Positions 1 to 11,630 of a DNA stretch of 64,000 nt are shown piece after piece; within the stretch, counting starts at the first letter, position 1, and each line of letters begins with the position of its first letter. The stretch is from Lithobates sylvaticus (lineage: Eukaryota; Chordata; Amphibia; Anura; Ranidae): assembly GCA_028564925.1 (NCBI GenBank), contig CM053029.1, forward strand, positions 289,581,057 to 289,645,056, given 5' to 3'. The notes under the pieces are model-generated. The model saw nothing but the letters and a program-made list of their open reading frames with translations, did no database searches and was not told where the DNA came from. A program made the position numbers and the translations under genes.

Positions 1-2712
1 AAGACCCATCTCTCTGCACAAGTTACAGACCAATTTCTTTGCTGAACTTAGATGTGAAAATAATGGCCAAAATCATCGCCAACAGACTGAAACCTTGTCT
101 TCATACTCTGATAGGCCCAGAACAGGCAGGCTTCATGCCTGGGAGGGAGGCGAAAGATAACGTGACAAAGTCGCTCAATCTTATTCATACAGCTCACGTG
201 CGAAAAATCGAAGGCCTTCTCCTCTCCACGGATGCGGAGAAGGCCTTCGATAGAGTAGCCTGGGATTTCATGTTAGGGATGTGCAAACATATCGGGCTGG
301 GCACGCATATGTTATCCTGGATTGAAACCTTATATAGGAACCGAACGGCTAGGCTCCGTATTAATGGAGCTCTTTCAGACAGGGTGCAAATAGCCAATGG
401 TACGAGACAAGGATGCCCTTTGTCACCCATTCTATTCATACTTTCACTAGAGCCCTTCATCCGGATGATACGGTCTAATCCCAATATCCAAGGATTCCGC
501 ATCACAAACACGGAATACAAAATAGCCGCTTATGCGGATGACTTGCTCTTTTTCCTAACTAACCCACACATATCCCTCCCGAACCTCTTAAAGGAATTCT
601 CTCTATATGGTTATATTTCTAACCTGAAAATTAATCTGTCCAAATCAGAGGCCCTGAACATAAACATACCAGAACATATGCTCAGACTAGTGATAGATAA
701 CAACCCCTTTAAATGGGTTACAAAAGCGCTCAGATACCTGGGGGTGTGGTTGCCTTCGCAGGTCTCTCAGATGTTTGAGTGCAACTTCCCCCCACTCCTC
801 AAAACAATAACTACGGACATAGCAAGTTGGCACCCCAAAATGTTTTCGTGGTTTGGCAGGGCTGCCATTTGTAAAATGGTAGTCCTGCCCAAACTATTGT
901 ACCTCTTTAGGACTTTACCAATACATATACCATCGGCTTTCTTCAAGCAACTGCAGTCGCTCCAAAACCAATTTATATGGGCACACAAACAGGTACGCAT
1001 CAGACACACGCTTCTGAATCAACCTAAAGGAAAAGGTGGGATGGGCCTGCCAAATTTCAAAAAGTACTACCACGCCGCACATAACGCCAGGATAATAGAC
1101 TGGCACTGCCACGATAACATCAAGGACTGGGTGGCCCTGGAGAATGATCTCTGCTCACTACAGCTGAGGTACTCTCCGTGGATTCCAGAATCTCATTACC
1201 CTCTGGACATGAAGCAACACCCTCTGACTAACACTACCTTATGAATCTTTCACCTCTTAGCTAAAGACCCTAGTTTTTCTACTTCCTTGAGCCCACTCGC
1301 ACCTATATACCAGAACCCAGACTTCCCACCGGGCAGGGGAAGTCAGTTTCTGAGGGCAACAAACCCATGTACACCTCTAATAGCCAAACATTGCTTCCAA
1401 AATGCACGACCAAAAGACTTTACACTCCTGAAAATAGACAATGATCTACGGCACATGCCTATGTGGTCATACTTCCAACTTCGCAGTTATCTCAATCAGA
1501 AATCCCATAAACAGTACTTTACTAAACAATTAACAGAGATGGAATCAGTGTGCCTGGAGGGGACTCCTGTTCAGAGAGCCACTTCCTTGGCCTATTCGTG
1601 GTTACAAGACTCAGATGATTGCCCTACGGAGAGACTCAGAGAGAAGTGGTCGGAAGCCTTGGGTATAGTGATCTCCGACAAACAGTGGCAAAAGGTATGC
1701 ATATTAGCTCACAAATGTTCATTAAGCACTAGAATGCAAGAAACCTCATACAAATTGTTAACACATTGGTACGCTACACCTGAAAAATTGCACAAATGGT
1801 ACCCCCAAGCTTCGGATCTCTGCTGGCGATGCCAGAAGGAGACTGGAACCCTGCTACACATTTGGTGGCAGTGTCCAATGATAGCTCAATACTGATCAAA
1901 GGTAACAGATATCATATACCATGTAACAGAGACCTCTATGAGACTAGATGCTGCTTGCTGTTTACTCCATGTCACCTCATTCTCGCTCAGACGATATAAA
2001 AAATCGTTGACCAGACACTTTTTGAACGCGGCTAAGTCTCTTATACCGCTTCACTGGAAATCTACTAGCACTCCTTCAGTAAAAGAATGGCTATCAAAAA
2101 TTAAAGACATATGTGACATGGAGGAAACCATAGCACAATCTAACGATTCAGTTGAAAAATTTCATGCTACCTGGATGCCATGGCTTACCTTTAGACATAC
2201 ACAATCTTACGAAGACCTTAGAAATTAGTCCCAAGGGACTATGCTCCTTGAGATCAATTACGACGACATCTGTTAAGATAACAACTTAGATCCTCTTTTT
2301 CTTTGTTTTTTTTTGGGACCCATACATCTTATTGTAATGATGTGCGAACACCACCCACCTATACCTTCTACACCCCCACCCCTCCCCCTATCCCTTATAA
2401 CCCCTCATATCTGTACTTTTCTCTCTCCCTCCCTTCCTCCATTACCCCGATCCACTGATTGAGCTGATCATAGAATGATCTACAACTCACAAATTTGTAA
2501 ACATGGTTAACTACCGACTTAATCTCTAGATGACAATTTGGTAAATGTTTCTACCTAAGTTTGATGTCTAAATAGTCAATGGGTAACATGTTAGATGCAG
2601 ACTACTGTATGTAATACCTTAATGATACCCTTCCAAAGAAGTGTAACAAGTATGTTTTTATATGTTTATTCTTTGATGTTAATAAACTTTGAATGGTTAA
2701 AAAAGAAAAAAG
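1..2712 (+). mobile_element. L1-type LINE, 3' half (RT and C-terminal region)
   Basis: The sequence enters inside ORF2 at a YRPISLLN-like motif and runs through the RT palm to the 3'UTR. Visible RT motifs are TRQGCPLSP (about 400-425) and YADD (531-542). A CxxC...H...C knuckle with HIWWQCP follows near 1830-1885. The reading frame stays the same from 39 to 2228. It is broken only by two in-frame TGA codons (1242-1244 and 1893-1895), which could have come from CGA and TGG, and there are no frameshifts. The 3'UTR (2229-2700) ends in an AATAAA-type signal and an A-rich tail near 2680-2712. The endonuclease and ORF1 lie outside the window or are missing. In this family the protein performs target-primed reverse transcription. 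The low number of breaks suggests a fairly young insertion. Confidence 0.93.
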
Positions 2713-3942
2713 CAAGAGGCATATCAGTCCTGGATTTCAGGGAAAAAAGGAGAGAAAAAAGGCACTTTCATATGGTATAAGCCAGTATCAACACCCTTTG
2801 CTTTTGCTTTCACTTTTGATCCACTTTATACATTTAAATACGTATATGCGTTGATATTTATAGCTATCTTCCTGGAAGCAAAATACCAAAAAAAAGGAGT
2901 ATTCACTGAGTTCACCCCGCCTTCCCTTTTTGCTCTGTAGCACATAATGAAAAATAGGAAGCAGTTTTTTATGCCTTTGTAACAATAATAACAATAAGGA
3001 AGCACTTTTATATGGTATAAACCAGCATCATCACTTTTTGCCCTTGATCCACTTTATACACTTAAGTACGTATCTGGCATTGATGTTTTACGTGAGCATT
3101 TAAACACGTGTATGGTGCCAATATTTATAGGTAGCTACTTGGAAGCAACAACATTTTATGCAGCAAAAAAGGGGGGGGAGAAAGGGAGAAAAAAAAGGCA
3201 ACAGTCCATATATCTCCAATGGTTACCGCAGCTTACCACACCATTATCACACAGTTCAGTCCCTTTACTAAAAAGGTATTTTAAATGGGATATTTTTATA
3301 TAGCACAGTCAATGCTCCTTTTTCTTACCTTTTCACCCCTGTCCCATCCAATGTTCTTACTCATGTGACTTACAACTCTTTTTTTAGGCACTTTTAGTCA
3401 TTTCAAACAGGATCAGCAATACTAATTAGGGCCAAGAGAGAAAAGTTATTTTTGCGCCAGCAGAGTTTCAATCACATTTTCTTACCCATACCGACCCAGG
3501 TCACAACCGATAGATGTATTTCATGGGCTTCATGGATTTCATGTGTTTTCATATGTTACTTCCAATTTTAACCCTGGGGTGACATCCCCCACAAACAGTC
3601 AGGCACACTGAATCTCGCAGGGGTTGCTCCGGTCTGTGCACTGTATTATTCTAAGGCGCTGTAGCCAGATCTTTACACCATCACTGTCACAGAGCTCCTC
3701 TGTCCCCGCTCACCGATCCTCTGCAATAGCACGCCCGGCGCTCAGCGCGTGACGTCACCCTCGGTAATCTCCGGACCTAGTCGGGGCCGTATGGGACATC
3801 TGCCGATCCTCCAAGCGTGCCTGCATAGGGCTGTACGCAAAGCCTCTCCAGGTCCTGCTACTCGGCAACCGCACAGCACGCTTTGCTTTGTTCAGTTAAA
3901 CTGCACTCTCCAACAGGGATCTTCCTAGGCTGTGCACCGCCG
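2713..3942 (-). repeat. Tandem repeats plus GC-rich block, possible L1 5'UTR
   Basis: Two diverged direct copies of a unit of about 240 bp start near 2755 and 2996; both carry a CATATGG/TATATGG-TATAA stretch, TTGATCCACTTTATAC and GATATTTATAG-like blocks. A GC-rich segment follows at about 3590-3940, with CpG-rich stretches and a TGACGTCA-like site near 3750. The order (tandem units, then a GC-rich outer end) matches the minus-strand 5'UTR seen at 31080-32726, so I infer the 5' end of another L1 on the minus strand. No coding region is visible. The junction at about 3943 is sharp because hAT right-end sequence starts there. Confidence 0.35.
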
Positions 3943-4204
3943 TTTTTTATGTTATTTTAAGTTATTTCCCTATCCACATTTGTTTGCAGAGCACTTGCCA
4001 TGCTCTTAACAACATTTTGTTGCCATTTGCAGCCCTCTAGCCCTTTCCATGACTTTTTTTACAGCCATTTTAGTCTTCAAAAGTTTGGGTCCCCATTGAC
4101 TTCAATGGGGTTCGGGGTCAAGTTCGGGTCAAGTTCGGTCCCGAACCCGGACTTTTTTCAGAAGTTCGGCCGAACCCGAACATCCAGGTGTCTGCTCAAC
4201 TCCA
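3943..4204 (+). mobile_element. Right end of a hAT element (family 1)
   Basis: This segment matches the last 230 bp of the complete family-1 hAT at 46116-48402: the TTATGTTATTTTAAG block, the AACATTTTGTTGCCATTTGC block and the CCCATTGACTTCAATGGGG palindrome. It ends in CTGCTCAACTCCA, a degraded form of the terminal inverted repeat. No left end is present upstream. It abuts a retrovirus-like pol fossil at 4205, so it probably inserted into that older element. Confidence 0.8.
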
Positions 4205-6300
4205 TGACTAATTTCCATATGAAGAAATTTTATTTTATCTTTCATTAACTGAACTGACTCGGTGTTAAATTTCAGCCCTGCTGTTTGTAACAGAGTAAAT
4301 ACCTCCGTCAACAGAGTGACATGTTCCGCTGTATTTTGTGTAGACAGCAAAATTTTGCCCACATGCTGGAAAATACATTTTGGTCTGGAAAATTTTGATA
4401 ATACTTTCTCCAAGCACTCCTGGAATTATTCTAGTGAATGCATACGTTTCTTTATTAAAGCTGAAGGCAAGTTTATACTGACAGCTGTTTGTTAATGGTA
4501 CTGAAAAATTACTATTGGCGATTTCCAGTACTGAAAATACTTTGGCCTTGGCATCCATGTGTGACATTAAATTTAAATTAGGAACAATAGGTTTGTTATT
4601 TGTAATGCATTTATTCAGTTATCTTAAATCAACTGATAAAGAATAAGAATCATCAGCATTCTTGTTAGGCCAAATACAATTATTTACCACTGATTGTGCC
4701 TTCTTTAATATTCCTTGTTGTAAAAATGATTGTACAATGTCAGAAACTGGACTTGATTCTTGTGGCAACTTATTTTGAATTTGGGGTTTAGGATCTCTTC
4801 CCTCAATTTCTATTTCAATATCTTTAAACAAACCTGCATCCATTTTGGTCTGACCCCAAAGACTTTTATGTGCTCTAACCAATTGATCCAATACGAGATT
4901 GGTTCCTGTATGTGGCCAATTAAAATCTGAAGACATATCAGCGACCGCTGTACAAATACTTCCAACATTACTGTACATTGAGGAATCTATTAACATATAT
5001 TTGGGCCTAGATGAATCTTTCCATATAGTAGAATTACTTAAATAAATAATCCAATCTAATTTACTAATCACATCCATGCCTAAAATATTCTCTGTATTTT
5101 GGCAACACCAGATGTCTATATTTGTTTTCAAAAGTCCTGGAATTTCAAAAGTCACATCAGAAACTTTAGTTGCAACTGTATTTTCTTTTCCACTGAAACC
5201 AATTAAATTACATTTTGGAGAATCAATATTCACAGGTAATTTGTCTTTAATTCAGATTCTAAATCTATTAACCATTTAGTATTCTTACCATTTAATAAAC
5301 CATGTAACCATGGTCTTCCACTTTCATCTAATACAATTGGAACAATATAATGTAATGTTGGAGAGGACTCAAACTTTTTTCCTAAATCCTGATAGTGATG
5401 GAAGTAGTCCATCTCTTTCATTTTCATCATTGTTTGTCATATTGATTGAACTGTCATTAACAGTCAATGTACTGATCTGTTTGACTTCTGAGGCATAAGG
5501 TAAATCAATCAACCTATTGTTTGGAGAAGAAGGAATAAATTGCTCAGAGATGTTCTCTGTATTTTCTACTTCCAAAGTTTTTCTTTGTGAATCTACTTTA
5601 TATTTTAAACATTCTTTCTGTACATGACTATATTTCTTACTATGTAAGCAAGTAACATTTCCTGTCTGCTCTGAAACTTTAGTTCCACCTGTGACGTGTA
5701 TCTCACCATCTCTGGGTGTGGCAGCTCTCTGATCGCCATTTTCCTTTTTCTGTCTAGACTTGCTAACTTCATCTTTTTTCATGAATTTTGGTTTAAACAA
5801 ACCTTTCCGTTCTTGGTCATCAATCTCGATAGACTGCATATCTTGTACAAAAGACTTCTGCATAGAGTCTGCATTACTCTTGCTTGACTCTGTTTTAGAC
5901 TTTACATTATTCTGTAACTCAAACAACTGAATATCTTTTATTTGAATTGCACTTTGAAAATAATCTATTCGTTCAGTCAAAATCTGACAATTAGTACATA
6001 AACTATTGTCCTTAGTTTTCCCTTTTGTACCAACAACATTCCTTTCAGGAACTCCTGATATCATTGTGTCATAAACTTTAATTAACTTAATCAAGTTAAT
6101 AACCTGTTTGTTGAATTTCTTAAAAGTAAATTTTGACTTTTGTATTTTGATATTAGCTTGTAATTGAACATTAGGCATAGGTGTATTGAACATGTAACAC
6201 CATAATTCATCATCTTTAACAAACTTTGACAGATTTTTTAATTCTAATTTACTCACACTAGACAATTCATCAATAAAATCCATAACTTACCATGTAGAGC
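4205..6300 (-). mobile_element. Old retrovirus-like fossil: gag-, protease- and RT-like parts
   Basis: Read on the minus strand, this holds a gag-like region (about 6283-5430) with a Cys/His zinc-knuckle remnant, a protease-like region (about 5430-4950) and an RT-like region (about 4750-4205). The RT portion has the ANxxFSVPL and CQYKxAFSF pattern of retrovirus-type RT rather than of Ty3/gypsy. This suggests an endogenous retrovirus relative, perhaps near the epsilon-type elements of fish and amphibians; the placement is inference. It is clearly broken in several places, is cut on one side by a hAT end, and lacks the later pol and any envelope. It looks old. A leader and possible LTR may lie beyond 6300, but I could not demonstrate paired LTRs. 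Confidence 0.7.
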
Positions 6301-7000
6301 TGATTTACTTCATGTAACACGCGTTCCGTCTCTTGGCGGGAAATTACGTCATCAAGAAATAGATTTTTCTTACACGTGTGCAAACGTGTCACCAATTTTG
6401 ATGTTTTATTTATGCTCTGAGCTGATTTCCACCCGAAATTCTCAGGTCTTCACAATCATTGATCGATCAATTTGTCATCTAGGTTCTTTTCAATCATTCC
6501 GAAGTTTCTTTCCGTACTCACTTTTCCCCTCTTTTCAATGATGAAAGTGGTAAAAAAACTTTTTAAAATTGACCGACTGACTGGCTGAGCCAATGTAATA
6601 ATTTGAATTGTTACTGTAATAATAACATACCGTAATCAATAATTCATATTGATGAGGAAATTTCCAAGAAAATATGTTCAGTTCTTGAGTAAAAACTAAA
6701 AAATGTATTTAATAATGAAAATAACAAAATATTACAAAAACAATGTCAAAATGTAGAATATAAAAATAGCACCAATAAATTTCTTATTCTTGAAATGAAG
6801 ATTGTGTAAATGTATCTTTGTGTGTGGAAAAGTTTGTCAGCCTCCTTCAATGTCTCCGGTGTCTGCTGGAGTGAAAGTCTGCCGCAGAAACAGCCTGTCT
6901 GTACTTTTTACTAACTTCCTACTCCAATTAACCCCCACCTTTTCCCATAAAGGCTGGCTTAAAAGTTTGTTTTTCACTTGTAGTCCTATAGAAATCCGCT
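6301..7000. other. Non-coding stretch upstream of the fossil
   Basis: AT-rich sequence without a credible gene. The part to about 6400 may be the leader of the retrovirus-like fossil (minus sense), with a TGGTGACAC stretch near 6385 that could be a primer-binding remnant. No matching second LTR is present in the window. Confidence 0.3.
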
Positions 7001-7244
7001 ACTGATGGCTCCGGTAAGCAGCGGAGGGCGCGGGAGAGCGGCGGGAGGAGTGGGGGCACCTCTCCCGCCACCGATAACGGTGATCTTGCAGCAAATCCGC
7101 CACAGAGACCACCATTATCCTAAATACGACCGGCGCCTGAGGAGATGGATTTCCTCGGTTGTGGCAGCAGCTGCTTCTGTTACCGAGATATCCCTCTTCA
7201 AAAAAGGGACGTACATCCTCGTGCGCTGGTCGTAAAGTGGTTAA
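7001..7244 (+). mobile_element. Right end of a TTAACCACTT-family MITE
   Basis: A GC-rich block ends in CGTAAAGTGGTTAA at 7231-7244. The same terminal AAGTGGTTAA closes the elements ending at 13440 and 16440. The TTAA edge points to piggyBac- or Kolobok-type transposition. The left part is missing, so this is a fragment. The open frame in it has no recognisable domain and is not reported as a gene. Confidence 0.55.
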
Positions 7245-7499
7245 CTAAAACTTTGAAACTTCTAGCATCTAAAGAAATTTGAAACCTTTCTTTTCATGAA
7301 ATGGGGAGGTGAAAGGTTAGCTCACTCTTAATTACTGCCATATGTGGGCTCTTCCAAGAAATGCTTATGAGCTTATAACCATGTATATACTTTCACAAGT
7401 ATACAAAGATCTTATATAAAACTTCACTTTTTCCATACATAAAAGAGAAATAAATGATATATTTATATATACAATTCAATTGTTATTTAAGATCTCATC

Positions 7500-7746
7500 C
7501 ATTCATAAATTCTGATATTCTAACAGGTGCGCTTGCGGGATGGGAAAAAGGTTTGGCATGCAGCATCTTTGGGGCAGTGCAAAAATGCCCTGCCCATTGA
7601 AATGAATGGGCAGTGCTGCCGAAGCTTTTGCAAAGCGCTTGAGCAGCGCCGCAACACAGGCGTTTTTTTTAACCCTTTCTTCAGCTGCTAAAACTAGAGG
7701 TACTTTACCGCTAACTGACCCCCACCCCAGTGTGAAAGTACCCTTA
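7500..7746 (-). mobile_element. Truncated MITE sharing ends with 48708-49135
   Basis: On the minus strand it begins GGGTACTTTCACACTGGGG and continues with GCGGTAAAG and CACTGCCCATTCATTTCAATGGGCA blocks, all of which recur in the same order in the element at 48708. The far end is missing. The terminal GTACTTTCACACTGG resembles non-autonomous DNA transposons common in frogs; the superfamily is uncertain (Harbinger-like or hAT-like). Confidence 0.55.
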
Positions 7747-7799
7747 CTGTTCAGTAACAGGTTTGAACTGGTCCAGGACAACCTGGGCTCAGAGGTAGA

Positions 7800-8580
7800 G
7801 GGTTGAAGGATACTGGCCACCAGAGTGAGGACATCTAATTGCAGAAAGTGGGGAAATCTAGAAGCTAAATAATGAAGCAAAAGCTTAGTTTTGATAGTCT
7901 ATTCCTTTTTTATCTTTTTTTGGGGGAGGGGGGGCTGGAGTTGCACTTTAAATATGGCTCTACTTTAGCTTTATTGCAATGCTTTTGGTCATCCATGTTT
8001 TACTTTATTTTATTAGCAAAATATTTGTAGTATTTATCTTTACTTACAAGTTAAAGGGGATTAAATGGTTTCTGTGTCAGCTGACCTCTGCCATTACCAT
8101 TGCTTCATGGTAAGAAAGTAAGATACGATTACCTAAAGGAAGGATTATGAACAATAGCTAGTGCATGTGTCAGATTTTGTCAGTATTTTTTTTTACAAGA
8201 AGCTGCCAGTTCATAGGTCCTTATCATCATGAACAGCAGATCTGTAAACACACATACTGCTGGGAGTCTGAGCAGTGTAAGTGAAGCATAAGAGGGAAAT
8301 TTGCACATGAATTATAATATTATTCACTCCGCCCCCCCTCTTACAAGTATAATACAACAGCCTGGAACTGGAAGCCATCATACTTACCTTACACAGGCAG
8401 CTCCACTCAGGCCGTGCGTCCCACGCAGCTGCCAATGTCACTTCCGGCTTCCATCTGGTCTCTGGAACAGGGAAGCTGGAAATAACTTGACCAAAAAAGC
8501 ATCCGCCCATAGTAATACTACAGGCAGATGCTCCCCAGCGCGATGGATTGTGCCACAAGGCAGGTTAAAAGCCCAAACAC
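7800..8580. other. Non-coding stretch, no gene seen
   Basis: Mixed AT-rich sequence with a G-run near 7923-7935. A block at 8380-8580 resembles an anonymous interspersed repeat (ACTTACCTTACACAGGCAGC). No domain-bearing frame was found. Confidence 0.4.
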
Positions 8581-8689
8581 AGTGCACTTAAGGACCTTTT
8601 TTTCAATTTTTTTAAAAGGGACATTTTTTTGTGACTGCCCGGGGGGGGGGGGGGGGTTGGTCCCAATGCGCCCCGTATGGACGGGCCAC

Positions 8690-9412
8690 CACTGCAGGGT
8701 AGTACAACCCCCCTCCCCAAATTATCCCTTTTTGGAAAGTAGACACCCCAAAGAAGTTTCTGAAAGGCATGTTGAGCCCATTGAATATTTCATTTTTTTT
8801 TGTCACAAGTGATTGAAAAATTAAACCAAAAAACAAAAACAAAGTTGTCACTGAAATTATATATTATTCACACATGCCATGGGTATATGTGGAATTACAC
8901 CCAAAAATACATTCTGCTACATGTGTGAGACTTTTTGGGAGCTTAGCCACATACAGGACCCTGAAAACCAAGGACGCCTTCAAGCTTTCTAAGAGCGTAA
9001 ATTGTTGATTTTATTCCTCACTACCTATCACAGTTTCAGAGGCCATGAAATGCCAATATAGCACAACCCCCCCCCCCCAAATTACCCCATTTTGGAAAGT
9101 AGACACCCCAAACTATTTTATCAGAGGCATGTTGAGTCCATGGAATATCTTATATTTTGCCACAAGTTTCAGGAACGTGACAATTTTTTAAAAATGTTTT
9201 ACACAAAGTTGTCACTAAATGATATATTTCTCACACATACCATGGGTATATATGAAATGAGACCCAAAAATACATTCTGCTGCTTCTCCTGAGTGTGGGG
9301 ATACCACATGTTTGATACTTTTTGGGAGCCTAGCCACATACAGGACCCCAAAAAACAATCAGCACCTTCAGGCTTTCTAAGGGTGTAAATTGTTTATTTC
9401 ACTCCTCACTAC
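8690..9412 (+). repeat. Two tandem copies of a ~360-bp unit
   Basis: Copies start near 8700 and 9058. Each has a C-run, then AAATTAxCCCxTTTTGGAAAG, TAGACACCCCAAA, GGCATGTTGAG, AAAGTTGTCACT, CATGGGTATAT, ACATTCTGCT and GCCACATACAGGACCC in the same order. Diverged copies recur inside the TTAA element (about 12105-12455) and at 13441-13600, so the unit probably belongs to the interior of the TTAACCACTT family. The second copy is cut by the hAT at 9413. Confidence 0.7.
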
Positions 9413-11550
9413 TAGGGTTGAGCGAACCCGAACTGTAAAGTTCGGGTTCGTACCGGACTTTTGGGTTTTGGGGTCCCGGACCCGAACCTAAACAATTTAC
9501 TGTATGTTCGGGTTAGAGTTTGGCGCTTTTTAAAAAGTTATTGCAAAAAAAAGTTTTAAAAACGTTGGCTCCCGTAATACAGAGAACAGTCATTAAAAGT
9601 CATTAATAAAAAATAAAAAAAATATGTGTGGGGTTCCCCCCAAAATCAATTACAAGGCCCTTCATGTCTGGTATGGATATTAAGGGGAACCCCGGGTCAA
9701 ATAAAAAAAAAAATGACGAGGGATTCCTCCCAAATATCCATACCAGACCCTTTATCTGAGCATGCAACCTGGCAGGCCGCAGGAAACCGTACCAGGCCAC
9801 ATGCCCTCAACATTTGGAGGATGCTTTGGGGGTCTGTGACCCCTCAAAGCACCATGTCCCCATGTTGATAGGGACAAGAGCCTCATCCCCACAACCCTAG
9901 CCGGTGGTTGTGGGGGTCTGTGGGTGGGAAGCTTGTCAGAATCTGGAAGCCCCCTTTAACAAGGGGACCCCCAGATCCCGCCCCACCTGTTTGAAATGGT
10001 AAGGGGGTACAAAAGTACCCCTACCATTTCACAAAGAAAGTGTAAAAAATTGTTAAAAAATACACAGACAGCGTTGGGAAATGTCCTTTATTAAAAATAA
10101 AAAATAAAGATTCCAGCGGTGGTAATCCACTCTTGCTATCCAGCGATGGCTGATCTCTTCTCCGGGGTCCAGCAATGGGTGATCTCTCCCGATGGTTCAG
10201 CGCAGCGCATCCTGTCTCCACTGAGACACTGCGGGAATCCCAGGTCTTAGCTGAGGATGACGGGCCACCCGTCTCCTCACCCCGCCCCCCTCTGACGCAA
10301 GGGGAAACCCAGGCTTCCCCAGTGATGTACGGGTGACCCCGCCCCCATCTGATGCAAGGAAAAAGCCAGGCTTCCCCAGTGATGTACGGGTGACCCCACC
10401 CCCCTCTGATGTAATGCAGGTTTCCGTTACATCAGAGGGGGGCGGGGTCACCCGTACGTCACTGGGGAAGCCCGGCATCCCCCTTGCGTCAGAGGGGGTG
10501 GGGTCAGGTGACAGGGTGGCCCGGTCCTCCTCAGCTAATACCTGGGATTCCCGCAGTGTCTCCATGGAGACAGGATGCGCTGCGCTGGACCATCGGGAGA
10601 GATCACCCATCGCTGTACCCCGGAGAAGAGATCAGCCATCGCTGGATAGCAAGAGTGGATTACCACCGCTGGAATCTTTTTTTTATTTTTAATAAAGGAC
10701 TGTTTATTAACGGTGTCTGTGTGTTTTTTAACAATTTTTTACACTTTCTTTGTGAAATGGTAGGGGTACTTTTGTACCCCCTTACCATTTCAAACAGGGG
10801 GAGGGCAGGATCTGGGGGTCCCCTTGTTAAAGGGGGCTTCCAGATTCTAATAAGCCCCCCGCCTGCAGACCCCCACAACCACCCACCAGGGTTGTGGGGA
10901 TGAGGCCCTTGTCCCTATCAACATGGGGACATGGTGCTTTGAGGGGTCACAAACCCCCAAAGCATCCTCCCAATGTTGAGGGCATGTGGCCTGGTACGGT
11001 TCAGGAGGGGGGGGGGGCGCTCTCTCGTCCCCCTCTCTTTTCCTGCGGCCTGCCAGGTTGCGTGCTTGGATAAAGGGTCTGGATTTTTGGGGGAACTCCA
11101 CGCCATTTTTTTTTTTAATTTGACGCAGGGTTCCCCTTAATATCCATACCAGACCTGACCTGAAGGGCCTGGTAATTGAATTTAGGGGGAACCCCACGCT
11201 TTTTTTTTTTCATCAATGACTTTCAATGACTGTTCTCTGTATTACGGGGAGCCGACAATTCATTATAGCCATTCATTCATTCATCATTCATTCATTCATT
11301 CATTATAGCCGCGAGCGCTTTTAAATTACTTTTTTTCTTTCGGAAATTACACTTTGTGCAGGGACAGTTCTAAGCACGGGAAACATGCGCCCCTTTACAG
11401 GCATACTATACACACCCCCAGGTACGAAATGTAAAGGAATATTACACTTTTATTGTTAACAACATTTTGCTGCCATTTGCAGCCCTCTAGCCCTTTCCAT
11501 TACTTTTTTAGAGCCATTTTAGTCCTCAAAAGTTCAAAAGTTTTCTTCCG
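9413..11550 (+). mobile_element. hAT family-1 copy carrying a large foldback
   Basis: Starts TAGGGTTGAGCGAACCCGAA, identical to the left terminal repeat of the complete copy at 46116. The eight bases before it (CTCACTAC, 9405-9412) would be the target duplication, but the right terminal repeat is lost. Family-1 right-end sequence (AACATTTTGCTGCCATTTGC and AGCCCTCTAGCCC) is present at 11460-11540, then degenerates into A-rich sequence. No transposase coding is left. The interior is the foldback described separately. Confidence 0.8.
9565..11256. repeat. Large foldback element, copy 1 (1.69 kb)
   Basis: The left arm begins GTTGGCTCCCGTAATACAG and the right arm ends with its reverse complement. 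The arms pair along almost the whole length, for example AAGGGGACCCCCAGATCC at 9961 with GGATCTGGGGGTCCCCTT at 10810. The centre lies near 10419 with a loop of about 10 nt (GATGTAATG...CGTTACATC). A GC box (GGGGGCGGGGTCA, about 10438-10450) lies right of centre, with a weaker CCCCACCCCCC mirror on the left. AATAAA hexamers pointing outward lie at 10691-10696 and, mirrored, at 10087-10092. Frames of 100-140 codons exist but are low-complexity and antisense to each other. Confidence 0.85.
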
Positions 11551-11630
11551 AAAAAAAAAAAAAGTTTTTTCCGAAATTCGTTTTTATTTATTTTGTTTCA
11601 TTAAAAAATGCATTCGTCCAAAAATCTGAA

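Noticed and set aside
1-3942. L1 5' inversion (twin priming) joining 1-2712 with the antisense block that follows
   Set aside because: In twin priming the inverted part lies on the 5' side; here the antisense block lies after the poly(A) tail.
10197-10903. Frames of 115-139 codons in the foldback arms
   Set aside because: They occur on both strands as mirror images of the inverted repeat and are low-complexity.
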